Of a stretch of DNA of 64,000 nucleotides, positions 53,526 through 64,000 are shown one piece after another. Source of the stretch: Gautieria morchelliformis. Its lineage: Eukaryota > Basidiomycota > Agaricomycetes > Gomphales > Gomphaceae. The notes below the pieces were generated by a model that was not told the origin of the DNA, did not search any database, and saw nothing but the letters and a program-made list of their open reading frames with translations. Each line of letters begins with the position of its first letter. Positions within the stretch are counted from its first letter, which is position 1. A program made the position numbers and the translations under genes. The stretch lies in assembly GCA_015179125.1 (NCBI GenBank), contig WHVA01000050.1, positions 186,001-250,000 of the forward strand, given 5' to 3'.

Positions 53526-55765
53526 TCCAGCAGTTAGATGTCCATTCACCACCATCCGAACTGCCTCTACATGTTCACACGTTCCTCTGCGATGCACTGG
53601 GCTGGGGCTGGCCTGCTGTGGCTCAATTCTGGAAACAATTATGTGAAGAGGTATGGAATGAGTCAGAAGTTGCAGCAACTGTTGAGGATATACGGGCTTT
53701 TCGCCAATATGGCCTCCTTCATGGGATTGGTGAGACCGTCTACTACTTCGCCCTCAGCCACTGACTGGAATAGGTTACCATGATATGTATCCTCCCACTC
53801 GTGTTTGTCTTGAGCCAAGCTGTCCAAATCACTGGGAAACCAACACCACACTGACATTATGCCAGCCATCTTGGTATGATGCAACTCTATTCACCAAAGC
53901 ATCGGGGGCTCTGCCCATATTTAGGCATTCTTTATATTGTCCCAGTATGCCTCATCAGTTTCATAGCAGTAGAATAAGCCTTACTCAATGAGAGCCTCTG
54001 CGCAGATTGTCACATCCGCTATCATCCCAATTTCTCAGTGTCTAAAGCAATGTCCATGCAAACATATTACCATGGTGTGCCAGATGTTGTTCGGGTATCC
54101 CAGCGTCACTTTTTTGAAAGTGCATTGTTAGAACTACAAGCGACTGAGATGTGCTTTGCCTGGTATGCTTGACCAGTGTTATGTAGCATGCTATTGACTG
54201 TTTTGAGACAGGGTATCAAGCACCAACTGCGCTCGTGTCTACAATAAAGCACTGGGACCTGCCGATGCACACCAGTCCAATAATCCAGGTGCATACCCTG
54301 ATTGCGGCCCTCCATTGCTCACTCTGCCTACCGATTGGACCTTGTCCATGTCCATGAACAGTGCCGATGTACTGGATGGCTTTTTCTTATTCTCATTGCT
54401 GCTTGAAAAGGCTGAGAAGGGAGAGTGCCTGGTTTTAATCCATGATGCGAATTCACAAAGACTTCGTCTGGAAGCAGCCATGCAGGAGAGGAATGCAGCG
54501 ATGGAAGGATTCGGGCAAGAACTTTACAATCATGTTTGCGATCTTTGTTGCCACATGTACCGAAATCCTGACAGTGGTTGGGGTAGGTTTGGCATCTAGT
54601 ATTTGACAAGCTCTCATTAATCTTTGACTTCACACCAGTGAAACTTCAAGGCGCTGTCAGCGATGGCAACGCAATGGGGCATCCCTGCTGTGCAGTTCAT
54701 GACTGTAAGATCGCTCTAGGCAACACCAACCATGACATGTATTGTCCCGTTCATTTGGGCTGACAGGCCAAGTGTGCTGTAATAAGCTGTGACATGCCAC
54801 ATGCTGAACACTTTCTAACCTGCGACCAAGGTTCACATCGTTCTCTAGAGCAAGTCTACAAACAGAAGCAGAAGGCCTTTTTCCACCTTTGGAATAGGAT
54901 TGCAAAGGGGCCGTCATTGCACAGCGTGACTACGGACTCTGTGGGACTTGGCATCCGAGGAGAAGAGGGATTCCAAGAGGTGGAGGGTGAAGAGACACAG
55001 GGGCCCTTTGTAGGAGGGCCGGCATGTGAATCCAAGCCACTGCAAGGGAATCAGAGGATCCACGCTCAGTTTGGTCGCAGGCGGACTCACAATGAGCAGC
55101 TAATGATTAGACCCTGTGGAGTGATAATCTCACGGGGTACTTTTTTTGGGTCTGAAGCAATATCTGCAGTGCGGGTACGTACATTGTATTCTGCAGATGC
55201 AGTGAACTCCTACTGACCTTTGGCTGAGTAGGAGTTCGTGCTAGCCACGTTCCCAACTCGAGAATCAATGCCAGAGGTTTTTTTCTACGATTCTAACTGC
55301 AATCTATTAAAACATATCCGTCACACGCAGTGCCGCCACTTTTATGACACTGCAGTGGTCGTCGATGTGTTTCACTTCAAGTCAAGGCACAAAGAATCCG
55401 ATGGTTTTTGTCAAGAGAACTGCAGTCCTGCATTATACCCGGAATTGTACAAGGATGGCGAGTGGATATTCAACTTGTCTATTGCTGAACAGACGAATGT
55501 GTGGTTTGGGGGGTTCCTGGCTATAGTGCGTGAGATGACCGCAGTCCGCTTCAATTTTTACCTGGATGAGATGATTAAGAGATGAAACCGTCATGTTGTG
55601 GCGGAGCTGGAGCGCAAGGGACATCAGCCATGGACGGTCCTTGGGCGGCATTGTTCCCAGCGGATGGAGAAGGAAAAGAGCGTGGAAAGGGGCGGGTGGG
55701 TGCAGGTGAGCCTGCCATGGCCCTCAGGGGACAGGTTGGCATGGCATGGTCGTACCTTGGGCTGA
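53526..55765 (+). pseudogene. Second KDZ-superfamily transposase, decayed but nearly full span
   Basis: Pieces follow the KDZ order. There is a CxC5-like part (YPPTRVCLEPSCPNHW, then the CHIRYHPNF exon). The CxC6-like cluster follows (GHPCCAVHDCKIAL, MYCPVHLG, AKCAVISC at 54675-54795). Next is RRRTHNEQLMIRPCGVIISR. The catalytic-region end reads VFFYDSNCNLLKH, DVFHFKSRHKESDGFC, EQTNVWFGGFLAIVREM and FNFYLDEMIKR (55270-55585). Short introns are present between the blocks. A TGA at 54761-54763 interrupts the cysteine cluster, a stop follows MIKR, and several joins are out of frame. Unlike the relic at 30062-32024 it retains the C-terminal catalytic part. Terminal repeats were not found. Confidence 0.75.
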
Positions 55766-56411
55766 TCCAACAAGCGCTGCAGTGCAGCGCGGCAGATGAG
55801 CAGGAGAATACCAGTAGGTGTATGATGAGGAATACTATGCACGTTGAGTGGGAGGAACAGCTGCGACGAGTTGAAAAGTGTGAATGCAGGAAGGTTGTTT
55901 TGCATCACGAGATCAAACCCGGTTAGCGAGACGGGCTTGCCAAAGCTTGAAAAAATAAATATCAAGACGAGTGTCGGCACCCACGATAATACGACTCACG
56001 TCAGAGCTGACTGCGCAGTGCAGTCCATACGCATTCGCCATCGAATTTTCCCTCCCTGCAGAGTCACCGCACCTGTTCCCGAAGCCACGGGTGTACAGGC
56101 TGATGGGTGAGGCATTCACAGAAACCGTGGGCACCACCGACAGCTTCAAGGCATTGACAATTTCAGGATTACCCAGAGAAGATGAGAATTTGAAGTTTTC
56201 AAGAAGCTCAATTAATATCGCCTGTATTTCAATGGTTCTGAATCGTTATGAGAGAGAGAAATTCATGAGCCCAGCGGAAAACATAGGAGAAGCGCCATCT
56301 GGATGCTGGAAGGTCATCCCCCTGTTCCGTAATCAAGAAATCAGAAAGCACACACCTGATGCAGCTTCGTGTTCCACTGCTGAACACGAAGCTGCTGACA
56401 CATTAGCCTCT
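55766..56411. other. Unassigned stretch with a 160-codon frame
   Basis: A plus-strand frame from 55971 (MSAPTIIRLTSELTAQ) is open into the adjoining LTR-type repeat, but it has no recognisable domain and its end lies in the repeat. I leave it uncalled as a gene. Confidence 0.3.
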
Positions 56412-57654
56412 TGTCAAGATTGGTTTTTAGGCATTAATATCGTGTATTAGTGAACACAGCGAATGCCCGAATGACTTGTGCCAATAAGTATGCCATTCGG
56501 CGAATATGTGAACCAATGAATGTTCACAAGATAGGAGGGTTGCCTGAACGGGGCTCGCCCTATCTACAGTCGTAGCGAAATGGCCCGTGGCACTTGACGA
56601 TACAATGTGCAAGGTGTCACGGAAGGGCTGTCTAAGTAGCGACAATCCCTTCGCCAACAGTGCAGAAAATAGTTCGAAGGCTAAAGTAACGAAGATGAAG
56701 TATAAGAACTCACCAGTGATGCCTAAGTCCTCTGCTGGTCAAAGATAGAAATCTCTAAGAGAAGGCTCAAGACGATGATCACAGCGAGGTCAAGTTTGCA
56801 CAAGATGGACGACATATGATAATTGAACTGGAGAATATACATGTGAATGTAGACTACTTATATCGAATGCTCGTAAGGCATCAGCGAATAGGAAAGAGGC
56901 CGTCACGAGTCAGGGTTGGATAGGGGTGCGCAGTCATGATACTAAGTAGATGGAATAAACATACAATAGAGTGAGGGAAGAGTGCGAACATGAAATGACG
57001 GAGAGTAAAGGTGGCGAAGGCATTCATGTACAAAACCATGTCTTGGGACCCGCATACATGCTACCCTGCACGGACTCTTCATCTACTGGGTTGACCCCGC
57101 ACGACCTACGGAAGGGACGTCCTGCGAACACACTTTGGCCATATGAACACCCAAAGGGGTTGGATTAAGAAGATGATGGGGTTAGTGATGGACCATCGTG
57201 CCGGGTAAATGGTATTGATCGTATTTGATGGCGTGCCTTCTGGCGAAATGCGCGAGCAGCGAATAGCGGTTCGGAGAAATGCGAGGAAGGGAGAACGGGA
57301 ATGACATAGGGGAGAAGTGGTTGAAGTGGAGAGCAAAGCCGAGTGAACAAGGGGGAGGAGTGGCGAAAGGGGAAATGGGGATAACAAGGTCCAGGAAATA
57401 CACAGGTCATGACAATCCAATTACCAGAACACCATCGGAAGAGGGTCGCGCAGAGGAGGTGGTAGACCCAGCGATGACTGCTGAGTCAGTCCCAAGACGT
57501 CGATCGTGCGTTTGATGGCGTGACTATGGTAATTGGCGCAAACAGTGAGAATTGGTTGCTGAACATGACAATGGCGATCGGAACGAACACAAAGGTGGAG
57601 TGAGAAAATAGGAAAACTGAGCTTCTGAGTATGGGAAATAAACGCGTCATGACA
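56412..57654 (-). mobile_element. LTR-type repeat, copy B (fossil), inverted relative to copy A
   Basis: This copy starts TGTCAAGATTGG on the plus strand and ends GCGTCATGACA. It is the reverse complement of the repeat at 9850-11124 over its whole length, with small insertions and deletions. The 5-bp flanks (CCTCT, GGGAA) do not match. There is no coding sequence. Confidence 0.6.
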
Positions 57655-58252
57655 GGGAACTTGGTGTGTACTAGTCGCCAACTGAGGTAGGGCTGGGCAT
57701 ACCACGCCACACTGGGATTGTCCCTGTCATGCCAAATGCACCCTTCGACAACAGTACAGTCTATGTGGACCACGTCAGTACACAAACAACACCATGCCAC
57801 AACCACGCACCAGCTAATTGGACAGCGTTTTAGGTATATATCCACTGCGCCTTCTATCTACGTTACTCACTGATAATACAGTTTTGTATCTTCGGAGCAC
57901 ATTATTAGTAGCACATTTCACGGGTCCCCTGGAAGGGATCTCAGAAGCGTGAGTGTAAAGGACTCCTTTTAGCTGCTGAACATACGTAATAATTGCCTAT
58001 GATTAGGTGGCTGAATGCAATATTGCCTATCATTAGGGGCTTTCAGTCCCGAGCTAAGAAGCAGCTTGTTCAACCAGCCGGGGTCGCTGGTCGAAGAAGC
58101 TGCTTGTGGAAGTAGAGGGGTAGTTCAAGCATTCCGTGTGGATGGTACAAGCTGCTTACCAATCGCCCTCTGCCGGCTTTGCCGCAAGTGTACCTGTCAT
58201 GCAAATAAATTTGGACAGTACAGATCAAAGTGCGACAAATAACGCGCACACG
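57655..58252. other. No gene seen
   Basis: A short CAGAAGCTGCTTGTGG-like inverted word occurs near 58050-58110. Otherwise nothing is supported. Confidence 0.3.
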
Positions 58253-58262
58253 TCAATATAGC

Positions 58263-58487
58263 CTAATTTGCAAAACAAATTGCCTTACCTCCTTTTGATC
58301 CTTCTTCCCAAACAGAACCTTGAAGTTTTCTGGCTTCGACAGTTTGGTGCAGTTCCCATATCTTTGCATTCTTGTTCGCGCTCCATGGCAAGCTTGTAGG
58401 GATACCATTCGCTTCGTCGTTCTTGCTTTTTTTGGCAGCACCTTCACGTGGGGTGCCCAGGTTGGCATGCTTCCGTGGCATCTTCAT
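58263..58487 (-). pseudogene. N-terminal fragment of a basidiomycete hypothetical protein
   Basis: The minus strand opens MPRKHANLGTPREGAAKKSK with an LPWSANKNAKIWELHQ run. An overlapping frame carries LSKPENFKVLFGKKD, which looks like its natural continuation, so a shift of frame separates them. A GTAAGG donor follows near 58288. The pattern (basic start, WS..K..IWEL, FKVLFGKK) recalls a repeated family of short DNA-binding-like fungal proteins. It lies divergently just upstream of the alpha-kinase gene. Confidence 0.3.
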
Positions 58488-58609
58488 TCGAATTTCTACT
58501 GTAGAATTTCATGTACTGTAGAATTTCACGTACTGTAGTAATGTTAGTGTACGGCTGGCCGGAAGTCCACGCTTCAATTTTCGATTTCCACAAGCTAAAA
58601 CTAGACGCC

Positions 58610-61136
58610 ATGGCACCAAAGAAGCATCAACAACCTCTTACCATGTTTCATCTAGTGCACGGACCGTGCAGAGTATGCGTCATGGTCATTGGCACTGAGT
58701 ATAAAACATGGTATATTTCCCTTGTCTTACTAGTATCTCCTATGCCAGACCATGGCCTCCACACTGACAAGGTCACTCCATGTGGCGGGCATGATAACGA
58801 GCACGATGGCTGTCAGACGACGTTCCGGAGAAGCTTGAAAAAAAATCTCCTGTGCAAGAAATGTGTCGTGCTTCAAGCACCAATGTCTGACATGGACAAG
58901 GAGCATATTATGGTTTGTGGTTCACAGTTCACCACACGTCTGCTTACTAGCTAGAATAGAATTTGACACAGTGTAAGGACTGCGGCATCTATGGAACGCG
59001 TGTTACAAGCCCCTGCGGTACTTGTAAGGCCAAAAGTAAGCCATTAATTCTTTGTTCATTGCACATAGTTCAGTGCAACATGTTATTTAGCTCTTGAGAT
59101 CGAAGGGTTGGTCGACGTTGACAAAATGGCCCTTTCCGATGATCGGGCAGTACAGATGGCAAAGCGCGTTCGCAAGGACAGTTTTAACGCTAGCTTATCA
59201 CCCAAGAAAAATCAACTTGGTGCTACTACTAACGAGAAAGAGTTGGACGATATTAGGAGCGGCCTTGGAAAGGCCAGGTGGACCATCATCTATGAGATCC
59301 GTATCGGAGGGAAACTTAGTCCGGAGCTTGGGAGCGCATCTCTAACGTTTACAGGAAGTCAGACCATGCAAGGTACATAAAACTTTATTACAATTTAACT
59401 CATTTGTAATTGTTTACAGAGGTTCTCCAAGCTGCTGTGGCACAAATCAGTCCCCAGTGGACAGGCTGTCTCAACCACATGTTTGACCTTCATGTGTGCG
59501 TGTCGCCCCTAACACTCACATAGTTAAATAACGGTTCTACAGCGATGATTGCGAGCTCCAGTTTCGTGGCAAAAAGTTATTCAAAGAACAAAGTCATCTC
59601 TTCCTCTCCATCCAGAAATTCTATGACACCTATGCAAAGGGTGCCGATCATGCTTACTTCTTAACTACTACAAAAGAAGCTACTCGGCTTACTAAAGGCA
59701 CTTTCATGTGTCTTGAAGTCTTTGTGAACGAAAACAAAGTAAGCCTTTGCTTGCATGCAGCTCTGATTGTGTACTAACACACTATCATAGTATTTGACAC
59801 GGACTAGTGTTGACAATGAGGATTCCGATGGTTTTCTGTCTCTGCCTTTACGGTCCAGCAAGTCACAAGCAGGTGGAGCCCGCGGTGGAAAAAGGATGAC
59901 CAGTGAACGGCCCTCTAAAAAACCTCGGGGTAATGTCCTATTTACTACTTAACAACTATGTTAACTGAGCATCGCATAGTTCTGCAGAGCAAGTTTCTTG
60001 AATCTGAACTTAGTATCCTTTCCACACCACCAATGGCAGACATTGACATCAGGTTTACAAAAACAACATGTGTAGTTGATAAACATACCAAATTTCCGAA
60101 GATTACCGAACACGTTGAAATAATCCAAGGTAAAATAAGCTCAAAGGAAGTGGTTCTTGCGGCTGCAGACAGGGGAAGGTCAAAAGAATTGTTTACGGTT
60201 TGCATTCAAATCCTCCCTGTCTATCATTATATCACGGATACTAATGTTAATCACAGCTTTCTATTAACGATGAAATCTTCGCAGCAAAGAAATTCATCAA
60301 ACATGGTCTCACTTCTCCACCTTATAATGCTTTATTATTTGAGTTGGCATGCGTAGCACGCCTTGCCTCATTTGTTCAGGATTTTTTCGAAGAGATTCGT
60401 TCTAGCGGTGCTGAAGTTGAAGGTATGTTGACAACTAATTATTTGCCATTGTCCTTCACCTGCCATTTGCATAGTATTCACTGTCACAGATGCCTTTATT
60501 ATTCGCTATGAAAATGAAACCGATCCTACAGTTGACCAGACATACCTCGTTGAACCAATGCGATCTTCTACTGCTACTACAAAATTCACTGGTGCGCTTA
60601 CAAACCGAGAAGCAATTGGCAAACGGGAAGCAGGCGTCATGGCTTTTGCGCATTGGGTCCTTCAGAATACAGCAGGAAAGTTTTTGTTTGTGGATCTGCA
60701 AGGTATGAAGTGTCTGTCTTCAAACTAGTATGTCACTGACCAAATTGCGGCTGACCTAGGTACTATCACAGAGCGTGATGGTGATGGAATACTTATGCTA
60801 TTTGATCCGATGTCTCACTCATATACCCAGTGAGTCACTTCAATCTACTGTGATATATATCTAACTTCATATCGTAGAACATCCTGTGCAGGCGATCATG
60901 GCCCGAAAGGCATATATGCTTTCTTAGGATCGCATATCTGTACGACGGTTTTCAAGGCAATGAAATTAATCAGCCTTCCAGAGTTACATACAATTATGCA
61001 GCGGAACGTAGATGATCACGCATATGAAGATCAGATAGCACAGGAGCACGGTTTGGCAGTTGATGAGTACCCTGGAGACCGAGAACAGTTACAGCGAGAG
61101 GGGTTTCTCCAGCCTCCCACTATTGAAAATACTTAG
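58610..61136 (+). CDS. Alpha-type (MHCK/EF2K-like) protein kinase, 11 exons
   Basis: Exons: 58610-58912, 58972-59035, 59091-59372, 59420-59495, 59543-59738, 59791-59929, 59980-60197, 60257-60422, 60475-60702, 60760-60829 and 60878-61136. All ten introns are GT-AG and 47-60 bp long, and the exons total 2,001 nt (666 residues). The N-terminus has a Cys/His-rich zinc-binding-like region (CGGHDNEHDGC, CKKC, CKDCGIYGTRVTSPCGTC). The C-terminal third is the alpha-kinase domain: KKFIKHG with the likely ATP-binding lysine, TYLVEPMRSS, FVDLQG, LMLFDPMSHS and CAGDHGPKGIYAF. SHICTTVFKAMKL follows, where the family usually has H-x-C-x3-C; Phe replaces the second zinc cysteine here. Alpha-kinases phosphorylate Ser/Thr, often in helical substrates, and are expanded in basidiomycetes. 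The frame could also extend upstream to about 58511. An intron within exon 1 (near 58712) is possible. Confidence 0.85.
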
Positions 61137-61348
61137 ATCAATGTGTGCTACCGGTATAGAGCAACAAGATATTTGAATTAGACTTTTTTTTTATTTTTTT
61201 TTTATTTTTTTTTTTTTATATCCAACTATGTCTTTTGGGGCCGTGCGCTATGTAAGACGATGCATACAAAGGTTCCGTCAACATGATTGTTCTGTCTAAT
61301 CTATTTTATCTATCTCTGCATGCGCTGAATTAGACTTTGTTTTTAATT
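61137..61348. other. 3' flank with T-rich runs
   Basis: Runs of T broken by single A bases occupy 61173-61219, within the probable 3' untranslated region of the kinase gene. Confidence 0.6.
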
Positions 61349-62024
61349 CTACATATTAGTTGCCCGTTCAGTACTAATGTGATCAACAACTGCAGTAAAC
61401 ACATCCCATGCCGTAGCTAAGATGATGCTAGGCCGTCCGAGAGCAAGCCAAGCGTTGTCGGCTTCAGCTTGAAACTCACAGGAAACAAACCGAAAAGCGG
61501 CCTCATGTCCCTCATCCCCACCATAAGCTTCTCGTAAATGGTCTACCAGTTCAGGACGTATGTGGATTGAGCAATCACGTGCAGTAGTTGACACACTTGT
61601 TGGAACGAGAAGTGCTTGCGTGGGGATGTTCCCGATGCATTCGGTTTGCCCTTCTGATAAGGGATATGGTGTGAATTCCAGTAATCACGGAAGCGATCAA
61701 GGCGGTCTTGAACTAGCGGTGGCCAAAGCCAATTGAAGACATCGCTGTTACAAGGTGAGTAAATTACTTACTGTGTTCTGCAATTACTTACATGTGAATT
61801 CCATCATTAGGGTGGAATATCCCTCTGTCACAGCCAAGAGAAAGGACGTGGCGAATTGTTAGGGATCATCCACAAAGTAGCTACCTATTTATGAACATTT
61901 ACTAGGTAGTTAATTAGTTTCAAATGTCCTCAAGGAAGGTTGTATTAATATTTCTATGCTACACTCACATTGGGTCCACAAGATACAACAATCTCTTGAT
62001 AGTTTAGCTAAGAATCCCCCACGG

Positions 62025-62211
62025 TCACATGACTATCACATGACCTCAAAACAGCTCAAAGTCACCTGATTATCTACAGTCACCTGACAATCACCTGACC
62101 TCAAAGTCACTTGATTATCTACGGTCACCTGACAATCACATGACACAGTCACATGACCTCAATCCAGCATGAAGTCACATGACTTTCCTTCGTCACATGA
62201 TAATCACATGA
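62025..62211 (+). promoter_or_regulatory. Array of twelve TCACNTGA words in the LTR
   Basis: Twelve copies of TCACATGA, TCACCTGA or TCACTTGA lie in 187 bp, some in pairs separated by TCTAT- or CAA-like spacers. They are E-box-like (CANNTG) sites about 200 bp upstream of a TATAAATA box. Binding by a bHLH-type activator is an inference from motif form only. Confidence 0.6.
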
Positions 62212-62412
62212 GCGTGGGAGTTTCTTACATACTCTTAGCTTTACTGTCACAGAGCTGTGACTTTAACCCAATATAGCAATAGAACCTTCCACAGCCTTCC
62301 AATAGTTTCCAAACCTTTCCTGAAGCTTCTCTAAGCTTCCACAAGGTTCTTCACAGTAGTAGAAGCCTCTACAAGGTTCCTGGCAGTAGTTACATAAGCT
62401 AGATAGATGCAG

Positions 62413-62420
62413 TATAAATA
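62413..62420 (+). promoter_or_regulatory. TATA box of the solo LTR
   Basis: TATAAATA lies downstream of the TCACNTGA array and 30-60 bases before an AG-rich leader, the usual U3/R layout. Confidence 0.55.
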
Positions 62421-64000
62421 GCCTGCAGTTTTAGCAGTGAAGCAATCAATCATCTTTCACCCAAACCACTCATACCTTGAGTAACTGAAGTGTGACTTCA
62501 ACACAGCCTTGTACCGAAGTACTGGCTCACTGACTTGGCTACAGTCTAAGATTGCAGCAACTCTGATTGGCTCTGAGAAGTACAAGAGTGCTCTATTTTA
62601 ATTGCAGCAGGCTCTGACTAATCGCGCTGCGAACAGCAACATTACTAAGAGTAACTGATTAGTAATCCTGTACCATTAGACGCCACTCTGAGCAGTGATC
62701 TAATAGACTTGGTTATTAGTTATTCAATTCACACAATAGATTATTAACTTAACTCTGAGTTAAGTGGGTTAATAGCCTTTTGAGTAATTGATCTTTCTTG
62801 ATCAATCAACGCACTGCAGATATTAACCTAACTCAGGGTAAGTGAGTTAATATCCTACATTTGTTGAGTTGGAAAACCAGAAAAGCCACAAGAATAGTGA
62901 CATACTTGAACTGAGGAAGAGTTCAAGCGCAGAACTATCTTTTCACGTCTTGGGGATTATTGTTGTCTTTAATTCACTCGACCCGCGGTCCTAAGACTCT
63001 AGGTAGCTTTCCCCCTTAAAGTATCTGGACCCTTGGACGCCTAACAACATTCTTTGACCTCACAAAGTATTGCACAATCTAAGAACTACACGTGTTCAGT
63101 TAAATCTCTATTGCTACACTTCCTGTACCAATACTGATTCTGATCGTTCACCGGAGTATAATTTCTTAATTGGGTTCTCCGTTAAAATAGTTTCAAAGCT
63201 TGCGTGTGCTTGTAAAGTCAAATCTCTGATTGAACTTTAGAATTGTGTTTAACACCACAGTTTTACGTTTAGTTCAACGGGTTCCAAAACACGAATGCTA
63301 TGGCCTTCACCATTGCGCTTCCACCGCCAAAAACTTTCTATTGGCGTATTATGGACACTACGCAGACGCATACCACTTGGCCATTTTTCAAGGGAAAATT
63401 CAGGAGCCACATCCATCCTGAACGGTATCAACATATCAAAATATATAATAAATGATGCAGCCGAGCTACTAACCGTAATGTCTCCTGGATATGAAGCATC
63501 TCTCCCGTCTCCGTTCCCATGTCCGTTACATCAGTAATAGCAATACGATCTAGGTAAACTGTGAGTGCACAAGAATGAAATGAAGCCAAAGCAATCTTAC
63601 AGTCCATTTCTTCAATAACGTCAAGTTTAACATGCGCAATTGCACGAGCAAGCCGAACACTTGGCATGACAACAAGCTTAACGAGGTAACTTGACCACAC
63701 ATCCTTTCCACCATAGATAGGGAGTCCAATTGGTCCCATTCCAAGTGCCTGTCCACCAAGCTTTTCGTGCCCATCCCAATGGAACTTATGGAACGGTCCA
63801 ACCGCCAAAAGCGGCTTTCACTTGATTTTCCGGCTTTCCGCAAACCTGTATTCAAATTCTTCATTAAAATGGTCATGGAGAATCTTCCTACACTCGCGGC
63901 TGGGACAGCTTCTTAATATCATAACATGAGGATCGTAAAAGAGATCATACCGCGATATATGTATGCCTTGTTCCGCTAGCCTTTGTTTTACTTGCCCAAC

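Larger units (their letters stand above)
61857..63291. mobile_element. Solo LTR (1,435 bp) inside the integrase-core gene
   Basis: The insert starts TGTTAGGGATC and ends GGTTCCAAAACA. It is flanked by an exact 5-bp duplication, CGAAT, at 61852-61856 and 63292-63296. The coding sequence of the interrupted gene resumes in phase on either side of the insert. Inside are a TCACNTGA array (62025-62211) and a TATAAATA box (62413-62420). These suggest that the LTR reads in the plus direction, with the array as its upstream promoter region. No internal retroelement sequence remains. Confidence 0.93.
61349..64000 (-). pseudogene. DDE/integrase-core family gene split by a solo LTR
   Basis: The minus strand enters from the right edge reading VGQVKQRLAEQGIHISRYDL, then KPLLAVGPFHKFHWDGHEKL. 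An intron follows, then ITDVTDMGTETGEML, another intron, and VHNTPIESFWRWKRNGEG. These carry the Asp, Asp and Glu expected of an RNase H-like integrase core. After the LTR insert (61857-63291) the gene resumes HVLSLGCDRGIF. A GTAAGT...ACAG intron (61746-61793) follows, then VFNWLWPPLVQDRLDRFRDY and a C-terminal end (EAAFRFVSCEF, then TAWDVFTAVVDHIS) with its stop at 61349. A TGA at 63818-63820 sits where Arg (CGA) is expected, and a frame shift lies near 61600. The family is common as multicopy integrase-core hypothetical proteins in basidiomycetes; its role is uncertain. The 5' end is outside the window. Confidence 0.75.

Noticed and set aside
1-64000. tRNA, rRNA or CRISPR arrays
   Set aside because: No tRNA B-box with a matching acceptor stem, no rRNA core words, and no regularly spaced identical repeats with unique spacers were seen.

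Overview
The window looks like nuclear DNA of a filamentous basidiomycete, most likely an agaricomycete. The evidence is short GT-AG introns of about 45-60 bp with CTRAY-type branch sites, KDZ transposases with cysteine-cluster domains, relics of C2-NACHT receptor genes, an alpha-type (MHCK/EF2K-like) kinase gene, and a chromodomain Ty3/gypsy element. The species cannot be named from sequence alone. No tRNA, rRNA or CRISPR array was seen.

Most of the window is a repeat-rich accessory region. Positions 1-5 kb hold a hypothetical reading frame split by a non-autonomous hAT element with a perfect 8-bp target duplication, a second non-autonomous hAT, and a spliced zinc-finger gene. Positions 6-8 kb and 15-19 kb hold two related GC-rich module arrays. 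Between them lie a small cysteine/charged-protein gene, a cluster of LTR-type repeats, a minisatellite, a Helitron 3' fragment ending in hairpin-CTAG, and a decayed C2-NACHT gene. Positions 19.9-24 kb hold a 524-bp tandem duplication, duplicated BTB-like fragments and several strong hairpins. Positions 24-30 kb are gene-poor, with a second C2 relic and one spliced hypothetical gene.

Positions 30-41.3 kb form a mosaic: a KDZ transposase fragment runs into a Ty1/copia fragment, which runs into a chromodomain Ty3/gypsy element. The gypsy element carries an extra ORF behind pol and a nested solo LTR. A decayed low-complexity gene and an intron-containing pseudogene of the AP-3 beta adaptin gene follow. 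Positions 47.1-53 kb contain a nearly complete Helitron on the minus strand with separate Rep and helicase frames. A second KDZ relic lies at 53.5-55.8 kb and an inverted copy of the 1.25-kb LTR-type repeat at 56.4-57.7 kb.

The best host gene is at 58.6-61.1 kb: an 11-exon alpha-kinase gene whose exon lengths sum to 2,001 nt (666 codons plus stop). The last 2.7 kb holds a DDE/integrase-core gene split by a 1,435-bp solo LTR with 5-bp target duplications. The window is therefore mainly a record of repeated insertion, partial deletion and point decay around a few possibly living genes.
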